Of a DNA stretch of 41,944 nucleotides, positions 8,383-16,369 are shown one piece after another (position 1 is the stretch's first letter; each line of letters starts with the position of its first letter). The DNA lies in assembly GCA_003021975.1 (NCBI GenBank), contig PXRR01000055.1, forward strand, positions 1-41,944. Reading direction: 5' to 3'. This DNA comes from Halobacteriales archaeon QS_5_70_17. Lineage in GTDB: Archaea; Halobacteriota; Halobacteria; Halobacteriales; Haloarculaceae. The notes under the pieces are model-generated. The model was not told where the DNA came from, made no database searches, and was given only the letters and a program-made list of their open reading frames with translations. A program made the position numbers and the translations under genes.

Positions 8383-9483
8383 ATGGCAGCGCAGCCACAG
8401 GAGTCGTCGCAGTACTTCGCGGACCTCTACCGGTTACTCTGTGACCGAAAGTCCTCGGTCGACGAGAAAGTCGAGGAGGCGATCGAGATCGGTCGGCGCC
8501 GCCTCGACGTCGAGAACGGCGTCGTCACGTACACCGGCGACGGGAGCTACGAGATCCTCGAGACGAACATCTCGACCGGGAAGTACGTCCCCGGGTCGGT
8601 GACCGACCTGGAGACGACGTGGTGTCGCCACGTCGTCGACGACAGCGAGCCGCTGGCGTTCGCCGACGCGAACGAGACGGACTACCGCGACGACGTGGCC
8701 CTCAAGGAGACCGGCGAGGAGGAGCGGCAGTTCGTGGACCTCCTGGCCCGGGGGATCGGCTACGAACTCGAGCGGACCCGCCACCACCGCGAACTGGCGG
8801 CGCAGAACGAGCGCCTCGACGAGTTCGCCGGAACCGTCGCCCACGACCTCCGGAACCCGCTCGCGGGCGCGACCGCGTATCTGGACCTGGCCCTCAAGGA
8901 GGCGTCGGGGGAGCAACGGGAGTACCTGCGGACCGTCGAGGAGTCGCTCGGACGGATGGAGGCGCTGATCGGAGAGCTACTGCGCCTCGCCAGGCGGGGG
9001 GCCGACGTCGGACGGCGCGAGCCGATCGACCTAGCCGACGCGGTCGACGCCGCCTCGGAGTCCGTCGAGACGGAGGAAGCGACGCTCGTAAACGAGGCCT
9101 CCGGGACCGTCCTCGCCCACAGGTCCCGGCTCCGACAGTTGCTGGAGAACCTGTTCCGAAACGCCGCCGAACACGGTTCGGCGAGCAGCGGGACGGAGTC
9201 CGGCGACAGCGTCGAAGGCGGCCCGGAGGGCGTCACGGTGACCGTCGGTGACCTCGAGGACGGCTTCTACGTGGAAGACGACGGCCCCGGCCTCCCGCCG
9301 TCGATCGCCGAGGCGCTGTTCCGACCGGCCGACGCCTCCGGCGACGACGAAACCGGGACCGGGGCGGGGCCGAGCCTCGGCCTGCTCATCGTCGAGCGGA
9401 TCGTCGCCGGCCACGACTGGACGGGGTCCGTCGAGTGCGACGGCGGCACCCGCTTCGAGTTCGGACGCGTCGAGCGTCGGTAG
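8383..9483 (+). CDS. GAF-domain sensor histidine kinase
   Basis: A 366-residue soluble kinase. Residues about 10-130 form a GAF domain of the haloarchaeal type (TTWCRHVVDDSEPLAF, then RQFVDLLARGIGYELE). HisKA follows, with H154 in VAHDLRNP, then an ATPase domain with N-box ENLFRNAAEHG, G1 DDGPGLPP and a degenerate G2 (GAGPSLGL). The GAF domain looks short. Between DYRDDVALKETG and EEERQFVDL, relatives carry roughly 25-30 residues including the TVSVDGEPYGTLCF-like strands, and these are missing in frame here. The kinase core looks functional but ligand sensing may be lost. It lies 70 bases after the glycosyltransferase and could phosphorylate the receiver at 5335 (inference). It is convergent with nth, with only 6 bases between the stops. 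Confidence 0.88.
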   Translation: MAAQPQESSQYFADLYRLLCDRKSSVDEKVEEAIEIGRRRLDVENGVVTYTGDGSYEILETNISTGKYVPGSVTDLETTWCRHVVDDSEPLAFADANETDYRDDVALKETGEEERQFVDLLARGIGYELERTRHHRELAAQNERLDEFAGTVAHDLRNPLAGATAYLDLALKEASGEQREYLRTVEESLGRMEALIGELLRLARRGADVGRREPIDLADAVDAASESVETEEATLVNEASGTVLAHRSRLRQLLENLFRNAAEHGSASSGTESGDSVEGGPEGVTVTVGDLEDGFYVEDDGPGLPPSIAEALFRPADASGDDETGTGAGPSLGLLIVERIVAGHDWTGSVECDGGTRFEFGRVERR

Positions 9484-9489
9484 GCCCGC

Positions 9490-10176
9490 TCACTCCCAGG
9501 GCTCGCCACCGGCGAGGTCGAGCTCGCTGTCGAGCCGCGAAGACGGGCAGACGTCCTCCAGCATACAGTCCCCGCAGTCGGGATTCCGAGCCGTGCAGGT
9601 CGCCCGTCCGTGAGCGATCAGCAGGTGCGTGAGCCGCTGCCAGTCCTCCTCCGGGACGACCTCGACGAGGTCCTCCTCGATGCGCTCCGGGCGTTCCTCG
9701 TCGGTCAGCCCGAGTCGCCGGGAGAGCCGCTGGACGTGCGTGTCGACGACGATCCCCTCGACGACGTCGTGGCCGTGCTGGAGGACGACGTTCGCCGTCT
9801 TCCGACCGACGCCGGGCAGGTCCGTCAGTTCGTCCATGGTGTCGGGCACGTCGCCGCCGTGCTCCTCCGCGATCTTCCGGCACGCGTCCCGGATGTACCC
9901 AGCCTTGTTGTTGTAGTAGGTGATCGAGTCGATGGCCGCGGCGAGTTCTTCCCGGGGGGCCTCGGCGTACTCCTCGGGCGTTCGGTAGGTCTCGAAGAGG
10001 TCGCGGGTGACCTCGTTGACCCGCTCGTCGGTACACTGTGCCGAGAGGATCACCGCGATCAGCAGTTCGAGGCGGTTCGAGTAGCGCAGCGATATCGTCG
10101 CGTCCGGATACGCCTCCCGCAGGCGGTCGACGACCTCCTCGGCCTGTGCCTCCCGGGAGTCCAGCGGAGCACCCAT
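9490..10176 (-). CDS. nth: Endonuclease III
   Basis: A 228-residue bifunctional DNA glycosylase/AP lyase for oxidised pyrimidines. The helix-hairpin-helix reads LPGVGRKTANVVL with catalytic K126, the GPD-type aspartate is D145 in VVDTHVQR, and the iron-sulfur cluster cysteines are C194, C201, C204 and C210 (C-X6-C-X2-C-X5-C). All catalytic and cluster residues are present and the length is normal for the haloarchaeal enzyme. It starts with ATG at 10176. It acts in base-excision repair on chromosomal DNA. There is no sign of co-transcription with its neighbours. Confidence 0.96.
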   Translation of the reverse strand: MGAPLDSREAQAEEVVDRLREAYPDATISLRYSNRLELLIAVILSAQCTDERVNEVTRDLFETYRTPEEYAEAPREELAAAIDSITYYNNKAGYIRDACRKIAEEHGGDVPDTMDELTDLPGVGRKTANVVLQHGHDVVEGIVVDTHVQRLSRRLGLTDEERPERIEEDLVEVVPEEDWQRLTHLLIAHGRATCTARNPDCGDCMLEDVCPSSRLDSELDLAGGEPWE

Positions 10177-10286
10177 AGCGGACGGGAGAGGCGCCGGGAC
10201 TTGGGCGTTGCCGTCTCCGGCAGGGACCGTCGCTCACGAATACGCATAGCCGTGACGTTCATGTGATAGAGAACGTAGGTGCGGGC

Positions 10287-10844
10287 ATGAGCGGGTCGCG
10301 AACCCACGGCGTCGTCTCTCCGGAACCCGGAACCGCGAGCGTCGTCCTCGCGTTCGCGCTCGGCTACGCCGTCGTCGACCGCGCCACCGAGGGGGTGCTC
10401 CGGGTCGTCGGGGCCGCGGGCGTCGATCCGGGGACGCTCGCGACGGGCCTGGCGGGGGCGCTCTGGCTTGCGTTCGGCGCGCTGGTCGGGACGGAACTCC
10501 TCCGGCAGTACCGGGCCAACCCGAGGGCGTTCGGCGACCGAGACGTCCGGCGGGCGTTCCTCGACGATCACCGGCCGGCGCCGCGGGACCACGCCGTCGC
10601 GCTCGCGGCGGCTCTCGGGGGCGGCGCTATCGTCGTGCTCGGCCGCGCGGAGTTCTACGCCGCGCTCGACGGCACGTTCCGGGTGCTCCGCCTGCTCGTC
10701 GCCGAGGGGCGGCTCGGCTCGTTCTCCCCGGTCACCTTCGCCGCAGGAGCGCTGTTCCTGGTGGGCTTCGGAACCTTCGCCTACGGCGTCGACCGGGTCG
10801 TCGTCGGTCTCTACCGGGAGGCCCTGTTCCGGTACTACCGGTAG
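10287..10844 (+). CDS. Uncharacterised membrane protein, first of a tandem pair
   Basis: A 185-residue protein with about four hydrophobic segments (about residues 17-35, 48-68, 103-122 and 146-165). A soluble loop after span 2 contains LLRQYRANPRAFGDRDVRR, and the end is basic (VVVGLYREALFRYYR). I used the ATG at 10287; an in-frame GTG at 10263 would add eight residues. It aligns by eye with the next gene: spacing of spans, the R-Q-[YF]-R motif after span 2, an [AG]-rich third span, and a terminal YRE[SA]L[FH]R. I do not recognise the family and no function can be given. Confidence 0.7.
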   Translation: MSGSRTHGVVSPEPGTASVVLAFALGYAVVDRATEGVLRVVGAAGVDPGTLATGLAGALWLAFGALVGTELLRQYRANPRAFGDRDVRRAFLDDHRPAPRDHAVALAAALGGGAIVVLGRAEFYAALDGTFRVLRLLVAEGRLGSFSPVTFAAGALFLVGFGTFAYGVDRVVVGLYREALFRYYR

Positions 10845-10899
10845 CCGGGCTACGTGTGTTCCCATCGGAGACAAGCACGGTCCCCCGAACGAGACAGAC

Positions 10900-11409
10900 G
10901 TGGCTGGCACACCTGGCACGCACGGCGCGCGCGGTACCGGCGCCCCGGCGGAACGGCGCCGCGTCCCCCTCCCGGAGCGCGGCGCGGCGGCCGCCGGACT
11001 GGGGATCGGACTGGCCTGTCTCGTCGTCGAGCGCCTCCTCGGCGGCGCGCCCGGACTGCTGTGGGCGGGGGCCGCAGTCGCGGTCGGACACGTCCTCTAC
11101 CGGCAGTTCCGGCCGCCGACCCTGTCGGTCGCGCGCGGGGCCGACATCCGTCGGCGGCAGACCGCCCACCGTCCCGACCGCGGGGAAGTCGCGGCGGCCG
11201 GCGCCGCGGCCCTGCTCGGGGGCGGGGTCGCGGTGTCGCTGGCCGGCCGGTTCCTCTCCGCGGTCGACGCGCTCGCCGGCGGCGCGCCCTCGCCGGTCGA
11301 CGGGGCGATCTGTCTGGCCTTCCTGGGCGGGTTCGCGGTCGCGGCCTGCGCGCTCGACCACCTGCTCGTGACCGTCTACCGGGAGTCGCTCCACCGGGCG
11401 CACGCCTGA
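10900..11409 (+). CDS. Uncharacterised membrane protein, second of a tandem pair
   Basis: A 169-residue protein with four hydrophobic segments and no ATG. The best start is GTG 10900, because the frame upstream passes through the stop-proximal part of the previous gene with no other start. It matches the upstream gene in layout: HVLYRQFRPP after the second span, a Gly/Ala-rich third span (AAALLGGGVAVSLAGR) and the C-terminal VTVYRESLHRAHA. A local duplication followed by divergence is the simplest explanation. The 55-base gap suggests one transcript. The function is unknown. Confidence 0.65.
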   Translation: MAGTPGTHGARGTGAPAERRRVPLPERGAAAAGLGIGLACLVVERLLGGAPGLLWAGAAVAVGHVLYRQFRPPTLSVARGADIRRRQTAHRPDRGEVAAAGAAALLGGGVAVSLAGRFLSAVDALAGGAPSPVDGAICLAFLGGFAVAACALDHLLVTVYRESLHRAHA

Positions 11410-11725
11410 ATCGCCCCGGGTTCCGCGGGGTGGCGACCGCTCGGAGCAGCGCTCCGGTGACGACCCCGCTCCCGAGGACCGCGGACCGGCCGACGATCCG
11501 CCGGACGAGCGCGCGGGTGCGCCGGGTTCGACGTCGCCGTCGATCCCGCGGTCCCCGACGGTTCACTCGAGGGTCGCCTCCGGTCGGACCACGCCCCGAG
11601 AGCGACAGAACGGGGCCGTCCGCGGGACGGGAGGGATTGGACGCCCCCGACACGTCGGCGTCCGGACCCGAACAGGTCTGGCGGGGCGTATGAGTATCGA
11701 CCCCGCGGCGACCGCACCGCCCGTC
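11410..11725. other. Intergenic region without a supported gene
   Basis: 316 bases between the second membrane protein and the acyl-CoA dehydrogenase stop. Both strands contain open frames, but their Arg/Pro-rich composition is that of out-of-frame G+C-rich DNA. On the minus strand a short hydrophobic peptide can be read (around VLGSGVVTGALLRAV), but it has no credible start or stop. I see no hairpin or A/T-rich promoter here. Confidence 0.5.
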
Positions 11726-12868
11726 TTACAGCCCCAGTTCCCGCCCGAGGACGAGCCGCTGGATCTCGCTGGTCCCCTCTCCGATCTCCATGAGCTTCGC
11801 GTCCCGGTAGAACCGCTGGGGGGCGAAGTCGGTGGTGTAGCCGTAGCCACCCAGCACCTGGACGGCGTCCTCGGCGACCTCCCGGGACGTCTCGCTGGCG
11901 TCGAGTTTCGCCAGCGAGGAGAGCCGAGTGACGTCCTCGCCGGCGTCGTAGGTCGTCGCGGCCTTGTGCGTCAGCAGGCGCGAGCGCTCGATCTTCCGGT
12001 CCATCTCGACGATCATGTCCCGGACCGCGTCGAACTTCGAGACGGGCTGGCCGAACTGCTCGCGCTCGGTGGCGTACTCCCGGGCGGCCTCGAAGGCCCC
12101 TTGGGCGAGCCCCACCGACAGCGCCGCGATGCTGATCCGACCGCCGTCGAGGGTCTTCTTGGTCTGCTCCCACCCCTCTCCCTCCTCGCCGAGCAGGCGG
12201 TCCTCGGGGAGATAGCAGTCCGAGAACTTGATCTCGCAGGTCGGCGAGGCGTTCAGCCCCATCTTCTCCCACTCGGAGACGACCTCGAAGCCGTCGTCCT
12301 CGCGCGGGTCGAGGATGAACGTCGAGATGCCGCCGTACCCCGCGCCGGGTTCCGTGACCGCCTTCACGAGGATCGACCCCGCGACGTTCGCGTTCGTGAT
12401 GAACTGCTTGGTGCCGTTGAGCACGTAGCCGTCCCCCTCCCGCTCGGCGGTGGTGTCCATGTCGCTGGCGTCGCTACCGCTGCCGGGTTCGGTCAGCGCC
12501 CACGCCCCGACGTACTCTCCCCGGGCCAGCGGCTCCAGCCACCGCTCCTTCTGGGCCTCGGTGCCGAACGCCTCGATGGGCTTGCTCGCGAGGCTCGTGT
12601 GGGCCGCAAACGAGAGGCCGATCGACCCGGAGACCCGCCCGAGTTCCTCGGTCACCAGCGCGTACATCAGTTGGTCGCCGCCGAGCCCTCCGTACTCCTC
12701 GGCGACCGGAATCCCCATCATGTCGAGGGCCGCGAGTTCCTCGAAGACCTCCTCGGGATAGCGGTGCTCGTCTTCGATCTCCTGGGCGATAGGGGCGATC
12801 TCCTCGTCGCAGAACTCCCGGATGGTGTCCCGGACCATCCGGTGTTCCGAGGGGAGAGTGAAGTCCAT
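11726..12868 (-). CDS. Acyl-CoA dehydrogenase
   Basis: A 380-residue FAD enzyme of the short/medium-chain type, catalysing alpha,beta-dehydrogenation of acyl-CoA and passing electrons to an electron-transfer flavoprotein. The N-terminal helical domain begins MDFTLPSEHRMVRDT. The FAD/substrate signature AWALTEPGSGSDAS lies at about residues 124-137, QVLGGYGYTTDF is near the C-terminus, and the catalytic Glu is in GEGTSEIQ. The length is typical. The ATG at 12868 is where family similarity starts; the open frame further upstream is not coding. The chain-length preference cannot be told. It is divergent from the RIO-like kinase gene. Confidence 0.95.
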   Translation of the reverse strand: MDFTLPSEHRMVRDTIREFCDEEIAPIAQEIEDEHRYPEEVFEELAALDMMGIPVAEEYGGLGGDQLMYALVTEELGRVSGSIGLSFAAHTSLASKPIEAFGTEAQKERWLEPLARGEYVGAWALTEPGSGSDASDMDTTAEREGDGYVLNGTKQFITNANVAGSILVKAVTEPGAGYGGISTFILDPREDDGFEVVSEWEKMGLNASPTCEIKFSDCYLPEDRLLGEEGEGWEQTKKTLDGGRISIAALSVGLAQGAFEAAREYATEREQFGQPVSKFDAVRDMIVEMDRKIERSRLLTHKAATTYDAGEDVTRLSSLAKLDASETSREVAEDAVQVLGGYGYTTDFAPQRFYRDAKLMEIGEGTSEIQRLVLGRELGL

Positions 12869-12974
12869 ACCGGAAGTGGCACAGCGACTCGCATAAGCGC
12901 TCCGGCAAGACTTGCGCCGGCGGGGCCGGGACCGTCCGCGGCCGACTGGCAACACACTGATACGGTCGGACCGA

Positions 12975-13783
12975 GTGGCGGGCAGTACCGACGTCCGGCG
13001 GTTTCTCAGAGGCAGCGTGGACTGGGACCGCCTGGAGGGCGTGACGCGCGAACTGCTCCGGCGCTGCGACCAGCCGGAGCTCCGGGTCGCGTTCCTCGAC
13101 GCGGACAACTGGCTGTCGACGCCGTGTGTGGTCAACGACCGCTGGTTGGTGAAGGTGGTGACCGAGCAGAACTCGCTGCTGCACGCCGTGCTGACGACCG
13201 GCCGGAACATAGGGGCGTTCTCCAGCGGACGGGAGGGGTTCTTCGAGTACGTCGCCGACCCCGTCGAGATGGCCGAGCGGGAACTGGAGGCCACCCGCTG
13301 GATGCGCGAGATCGGGGTAAACGTCCCGGAACCCCTCGAGGCCTTCGAATACGAGGGACTGGGCGTGCTCGTCGTCGAGTACCTCCCCGAGTTCCGGACG
13401 CTGAACGAACTCGACGCCGCAGAGGTCGAGCGCTACGCTCCCGACCTCTTCGAGTCGCTGGCGCTGGTCCACGGCGACCTCCGGGCCGAGAACGGCCTCG
13501 TCGCCCGGGAGCGACTCTACCTCGTCGACGCGACGAGCGTCCGCGACGACGAGGACGCCGTCGGTCACGCGCGGGCTCGTACGACCTCGCGTGCGCGCTC
13601 GGGGCGCTCGAACCGCTGATCGGCGGGCGGGCCGCCGTGGCCGCCGCGACCGACCACTGCTCGACCGACGATCTGCTGGCCGCGGTCGACTTCCTGGATT
13701 ACGTCAACGCGCGGCCGGACCACGACTTCGACGCCGCGAACGTCAGAGGCGAGATCGAGAAGCGGGCGACGGGCGAACCGTAG
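12975..13783 (+). pseudogene. RIO1-like atypical protein kinase, frameshifted
   Basis: The GTG at 12975 opens a frame with the haloarchaeal RIO1-like kinase pattern: CVVNDRWLVKVV (nucleotide-binding Lys), AFSSGREGFFE, VLVVEYLPEF, the catalytic loop HGDLRAEN at about residue 167 and the metal-binding Asp in YLVDATSV. After VGHARA the frame drifts into ARTTSRARSGRSNR and stops at 13619. The correct C-terminus (GSYDLACALGALEPL through PDHDFDAANVRGEIE) continues in another frame to 13783. One base appears to be missing near 13573. All catalytic motifs precede the lesion, but about 70 residues of the C-lobe would be lost. An APH-type small-molecule kinase is an alternative reading of the HGD motif. 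Confidence 0.75.
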
Positions 13784-13818
13784 GCTCGGTCCGCGGGGCA
13801 GTGCCGTCGTCGTCCGTT

Positions 13819-13846
13819 CGGCGACGGGGCGACCGTCCCGTCGCCG
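13819..13846. terminator. Hairpin between convergent genes
   Basis: A perfect 10-base stem, CGGCGACGGG pairing with CCCGTCGCCG, encloses an 8-base loop. It sits between the end of the RIO-like kinase gene and the end of the DUF4112 gene, which converge here. There is no T-run on either side, so a role in termination or as a transcript-end barrier is inference from position and symmetry only. Confidence 0.4.
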
Positions 13847-13855
13847 GCGGGCCGG

Positions 13856-14302
13856 TCACTCGACGTCGATGACGACGACGTCGTTGTCGTACTCCGGTTC
13901 CGGGGCGGAGAGGTCCACGTCGAGGTCCTCCTCGATCAGTTCGACGTTCCAGGCGTTGGCCTTCCAGAGCGCGTCGAAGACCGTTCCCACGACCGGCGCA
14001 GACCCGATGGCGGCGTCGACGGCGACGTTGCCGAGCATCTCGACGATCGTCGTGTACGAGACGCCGAGGTTCGCCGCCTCCAGGACGACGTACAGCGACA
14101 GGCCGGCGCTCAGGGCGTCGCCGATCCCCGGGATCGCCCCGAGGATCGGATCGAGGCCGACCCGGATGTCGGTGCCGGGGATCGCGACCGCCTCGTCGAG
14201 CAGGTAGGCGACCGTCCGGAGGCGGTCCAGCGCGGCCTCGTCGACCTGGGGGTCGGCCGCGGGTTCCTCGACGACGACGGGGATCTCTCTCTTCTCGTCC
14301 AT
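13856..14302 (-). CDS. DUF4112 domain protein
   Basis: A 148-residue protein with the DUF4112 signature: AYLLDEAVAIPGTDIRVGLDP, then ILGAIPGIGDALSAGLSLYV, a Gly-rich hydrophobic hairpin, and a second hydrophobic stretch NVAVDAAIGSAPVVGTVFDAL. The Pro/Gly-rich hydrophobic parts suggest membrane association. The N- and C-termini are acidic. I used the ATG at 14302; an ATG eight codons upstream gives a poorer N-terminus. The molecular function of the family is unknown. Confidence 0.85.
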   Translation of the reverse strand: MDEKREIPVVVEEPAADPQVDEAALDRLRTVAYLLDEAVAIPGTDIRVGLDPILGAIPGIGDALSAGLSLYVVLEAANLGVSYTTIVEMLGNVAVDAAIGSAPVVGTVFDALWKANAWNVELIEEDLDVDLSAPEPEYDNDVVVIDVE

Positions 14303-14393
14303 ACCGGCTCCACGGGCCGGCCCCACAAGAACCCGCTGGCCATCGCCGGGTGACCGTCCCGCGGCCAGACCGGTCGCCGCCCGGAGGGGATGA

Positions 14394-14402
14394 GCTTTTA
14401 CC
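14394..14402 (+). promoter_or_regulatory. TATA-like box of the aldehyde dehydrogenase gene
   Basis: The A/T-rich block GCTTTTACC lies about 25-30 bases before the ATG at 14425, inside very G+C-rich sequence. This is the spacing expected for a haloarchaeal TATA element of a leaderless or nearly leaderless transcript. Confidence 0.45.
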
Positions 14403-14424
14403 GGGGTCGCGCAAAACTTACCGC

Positions 14425-16017
14425 ATGAGCAAGCAGACTCAGAAGGCGGAGACCTACGGCCACTACATCGGCGGCAAGTTCGTCACCGAGGGCGAGGAGA
14501 CCTTCGAGTCGCGCAATCCGGCAACCGGGGAGACGATCGGCACCTTCCGGCGCGGCGACGAGACCGACGTCGAGCGCGCCATCGAGGCCGCCGCCGACGC
14601 CTTCGGGGAGTGGCGCGACCTCTCGTACATCGACCGCGCGGAGTACCTCTGGGAGATCTACCACGAACTGCGCGACCGCCACGAGGAACTGGGGGAGATC
14701 GTCACCCGCGAGTGCGGCAAGGAGATCAGCGAGGGCAAAGCCGACGTCACCGAGGCCTGGCACATGGTCGAGTGGGCCGCCGGCGACGCCCGCCACCCGC
14801 AGGGCGACGTCGTTCCCAGCGAGATCGCCAGCAAGGACGCCTACATGCGCCGCAAACCCCGCGGCGTCGTCGGCTGCATCACGCCGTGGAACTTCCCGGT
14901 CGCGATCCCCTTCTGGCACATGGCCGTCGCGCTCGTCCACGGGAACACCGTCGTCTGGAAGCCCGCCGAGCAGACGCCGATGTGCGGCCAGATCATCGCC
15001 GAGATGTTCGACGACACCGGCATCCCTGACGGCGTCTTCAACATGATCCAGGGGTACGGCGACGCCGGCGCCGCCGTCGTCGACTCGCCGGACGTCGACA
15101 CCGTCCTCTTCACGGGGTCTGCGGAGGTCGGACAGGGAATCGCCGATGCGGTCGGCGGCGAGCCCGGCAAGCTCGCGGCCTGCGAGATGGGCGGCAAGAA
15201 CGGCATCGTGATCACGGAGAACGCCGACCTGGACGTCGCCGTCCACTCCGCGATCATGTCCTCGTTCAAGACGACCGGCCAGCGCTGCGTCTCCGCCGAG
15301 CGGCTGATCGTCCACGAGGACGTCTACGACGAGTTCAAAGAGCGGTTCGTCGACGTTGCCGAGGACGTCGCCGTCGGCGATCCCCTCGACGAGGAGACGT
15401 TCATGGGGCCGGCCATCGAACCCGGCCACGTCGAGAAGATCAAGGAGTACAACGACCTCGCTCGCGAGGAAGCCGACGAGGTGCTCGTCGACCGCACCGA
15501 ACTCCCGGACGACGAGATCCCGGAGGGCCACGAGGACGGGGCGGCTACCGCCGCCAGTCCGGAGCGTAGCGGCAGCTACGCGGACGGGAACTGGGTCGGT
15601 CCGTTCGTCTACGAGGTCGACTACGACGACGAGGGCACCCAGCGCTCGATCCGCGAGGAGGTCTTCGGTCCTCACGTCGCGCTCATGGAATACTCGGGCG
15701 ACATCGAGCGAGCCGTCGAGATCCACGACGACACCCCCTACGGACTGGCCGGCGCGATCGTCTCCGAGGACTACCGCCAGCTCAACTACTACCGGGACCA
15801 CGCCGAGGTCGGCCTGGCCTACGCGAACCTCCCGTGTATCGGCGCCGAGGTCCAACTCCCGTTCGGCGGCGTCAAGAAGTCCGGCAACGGCTACCCCAGC
15901 GCCCGCGAGGTGATCGAGGCCGTCACCGAGCGCACCGCCTGGACGCTCAACAACTCTAGGGACATCCAGATGGCCCAGGGCCTCTCGGCGGACATCAAAA
16001 CCGCCGACGACGAGTAG
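14425..16017 (+). CDS. NAD(P)-dependent aldehyde dehydrogenase
   Basis: A 530-residue aldehyde dehydrogenase. The oxyanion-hole motif is CITPWNFPVAIPFW, the cofactor motif FTGSAEVGQ, the general base Glu lies in CEMGGKNG and the nucleophile Cys in TTGQRCVSAER. The C-terminal EEVFGPHVAL and PFGGVKKSGNGYPS are also present. The substrate is not determined; the overall pattern resembles dehydrogenases of semialdehydes or piperideine-6-carboxylate. About 30 acidic, Ser/Gly-rich residues (around PDDEIPEGHEDGAATA) are inserted between the catalytic region and EEVFGP, making it longer than the usual 480-500. The ATG at 14425 follows a TATA-like box at the right distance. Confidence 0.95.
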   Translation: MSKQTQKAETYGHYIGGKFVTEGEETFESRNPATGETIGTFRRGDETDVERAIEAAADAFGEWRDLSYIDRAEYLWEIYHELRDRHEELGEIVTRECGKEISEGKADVTEAWHMVEWAAGDARHPQGDVVPSEIASKDAYMRRKPRGVVGCITPWNFPVAIPFWHMAVALVHGNTVVWKPAEQTPMCGQIIAEMFDDTGIPDGVFNMIQGYGDAGAAVVDSPDVDTVLFTGSAEVGQGIADAVGGEPGKLAACEMGGKNGIVITENADLDVAVHSAIMSSFKTTGQRCVSAERLIVHEDVYDEFKERFVDVAEDVAVGDPLDEETFMGPAIEPGHVEKIKEYNDLAREEADEVLVDRTELPDDEIPEGHEDGAATAASPERSGSYADGNWVGPFVYEVDYDDEGTQRSIREEVFGPHVALMEYSGDIERAVEIHDDTPYGLAGAIVSEDYRQLNYYRDHAEVGLAYANLPCIGAEVQLPFGGVKKSGNGYPSAREVIEAVTERTAWTLNNSRDIQMAQGLSADIKTADDE

Positions 16018-16369
16018 GCGGGACTCGGCTCCGGACGAATCGACGAGCGGGCGGCCGGGAGCCCGCGACGGTCCTGGCGGCGGCAGGCGCGGCGCGATCC
16101 GCGGTACCGACGGGCGCGGATCACTGCCCCGCCGCGTCGAAGCGCGAGAGAGCGTCCGCGGCGCTGGCCGTCGGCGTGCGACATCCGGGAGGCGGCGACC
16201 CCCGGTGCCGGGCTCGACCGGGGGTCGGGCGGGAGGCGGTCGCTTGTGTGCCGGTGTGACGAGAAAAGCGTCGTTTCCGGCATGCGGTGATTATGGCGTC
16301 TTCATATAAACGTTGACGGCTCGGGCCGAACCCGCCGGAACTCGCGCCGCCGGTCGCGGCCGTCCCGGC
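16018..16369. other. Intergenic region with a strong hairpin and an A/T-rich patch
   Basis: 352 bases between the stops of the aldehyde dehydrogenase and the nitrilase-type gene, which converge. No supported gene is seen. The region holds the hairpin listed at 16197-16226 and an A/T-rich patch (about 16288-16312, TTCATATAAACG) that looks like a promoter element yet faces no annotated start. An unannotated short RNA is possible but unproven. Confidence 0.5.
16197..16226. repeat. Perfect 10-base inverted repeat
   Basis: GACCCCCGGT and ACCGGGGGTC pair perfectly around a 10-base loop, about 180 bases after the aldehyde dehydrogenase stop. It could be a transcript-end structure or part of a small RNA. 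There is no T-run after it. Confidence 0.55.

Noticed and set aside
11690-13783. Open frame of almost 700 codons on the plus strand
   Set aside because: Most of it is the antisense shadow of the acyl-CoA dehydrogenase; only its last 70 codons are real, as the frameshifted end of the RIO-like kinase.
14398-15855. Open frame of 485 codons on the minus strand
   Set aside because: Antisense to the aldehyde dehydrogenase, whose catalytic motifs are complete.
16018-16369. A tRNA gene around the hairpin
   Set aside because: No cloverleaf, T-loop or acceptor pairing is visible; only one hairpin is present.
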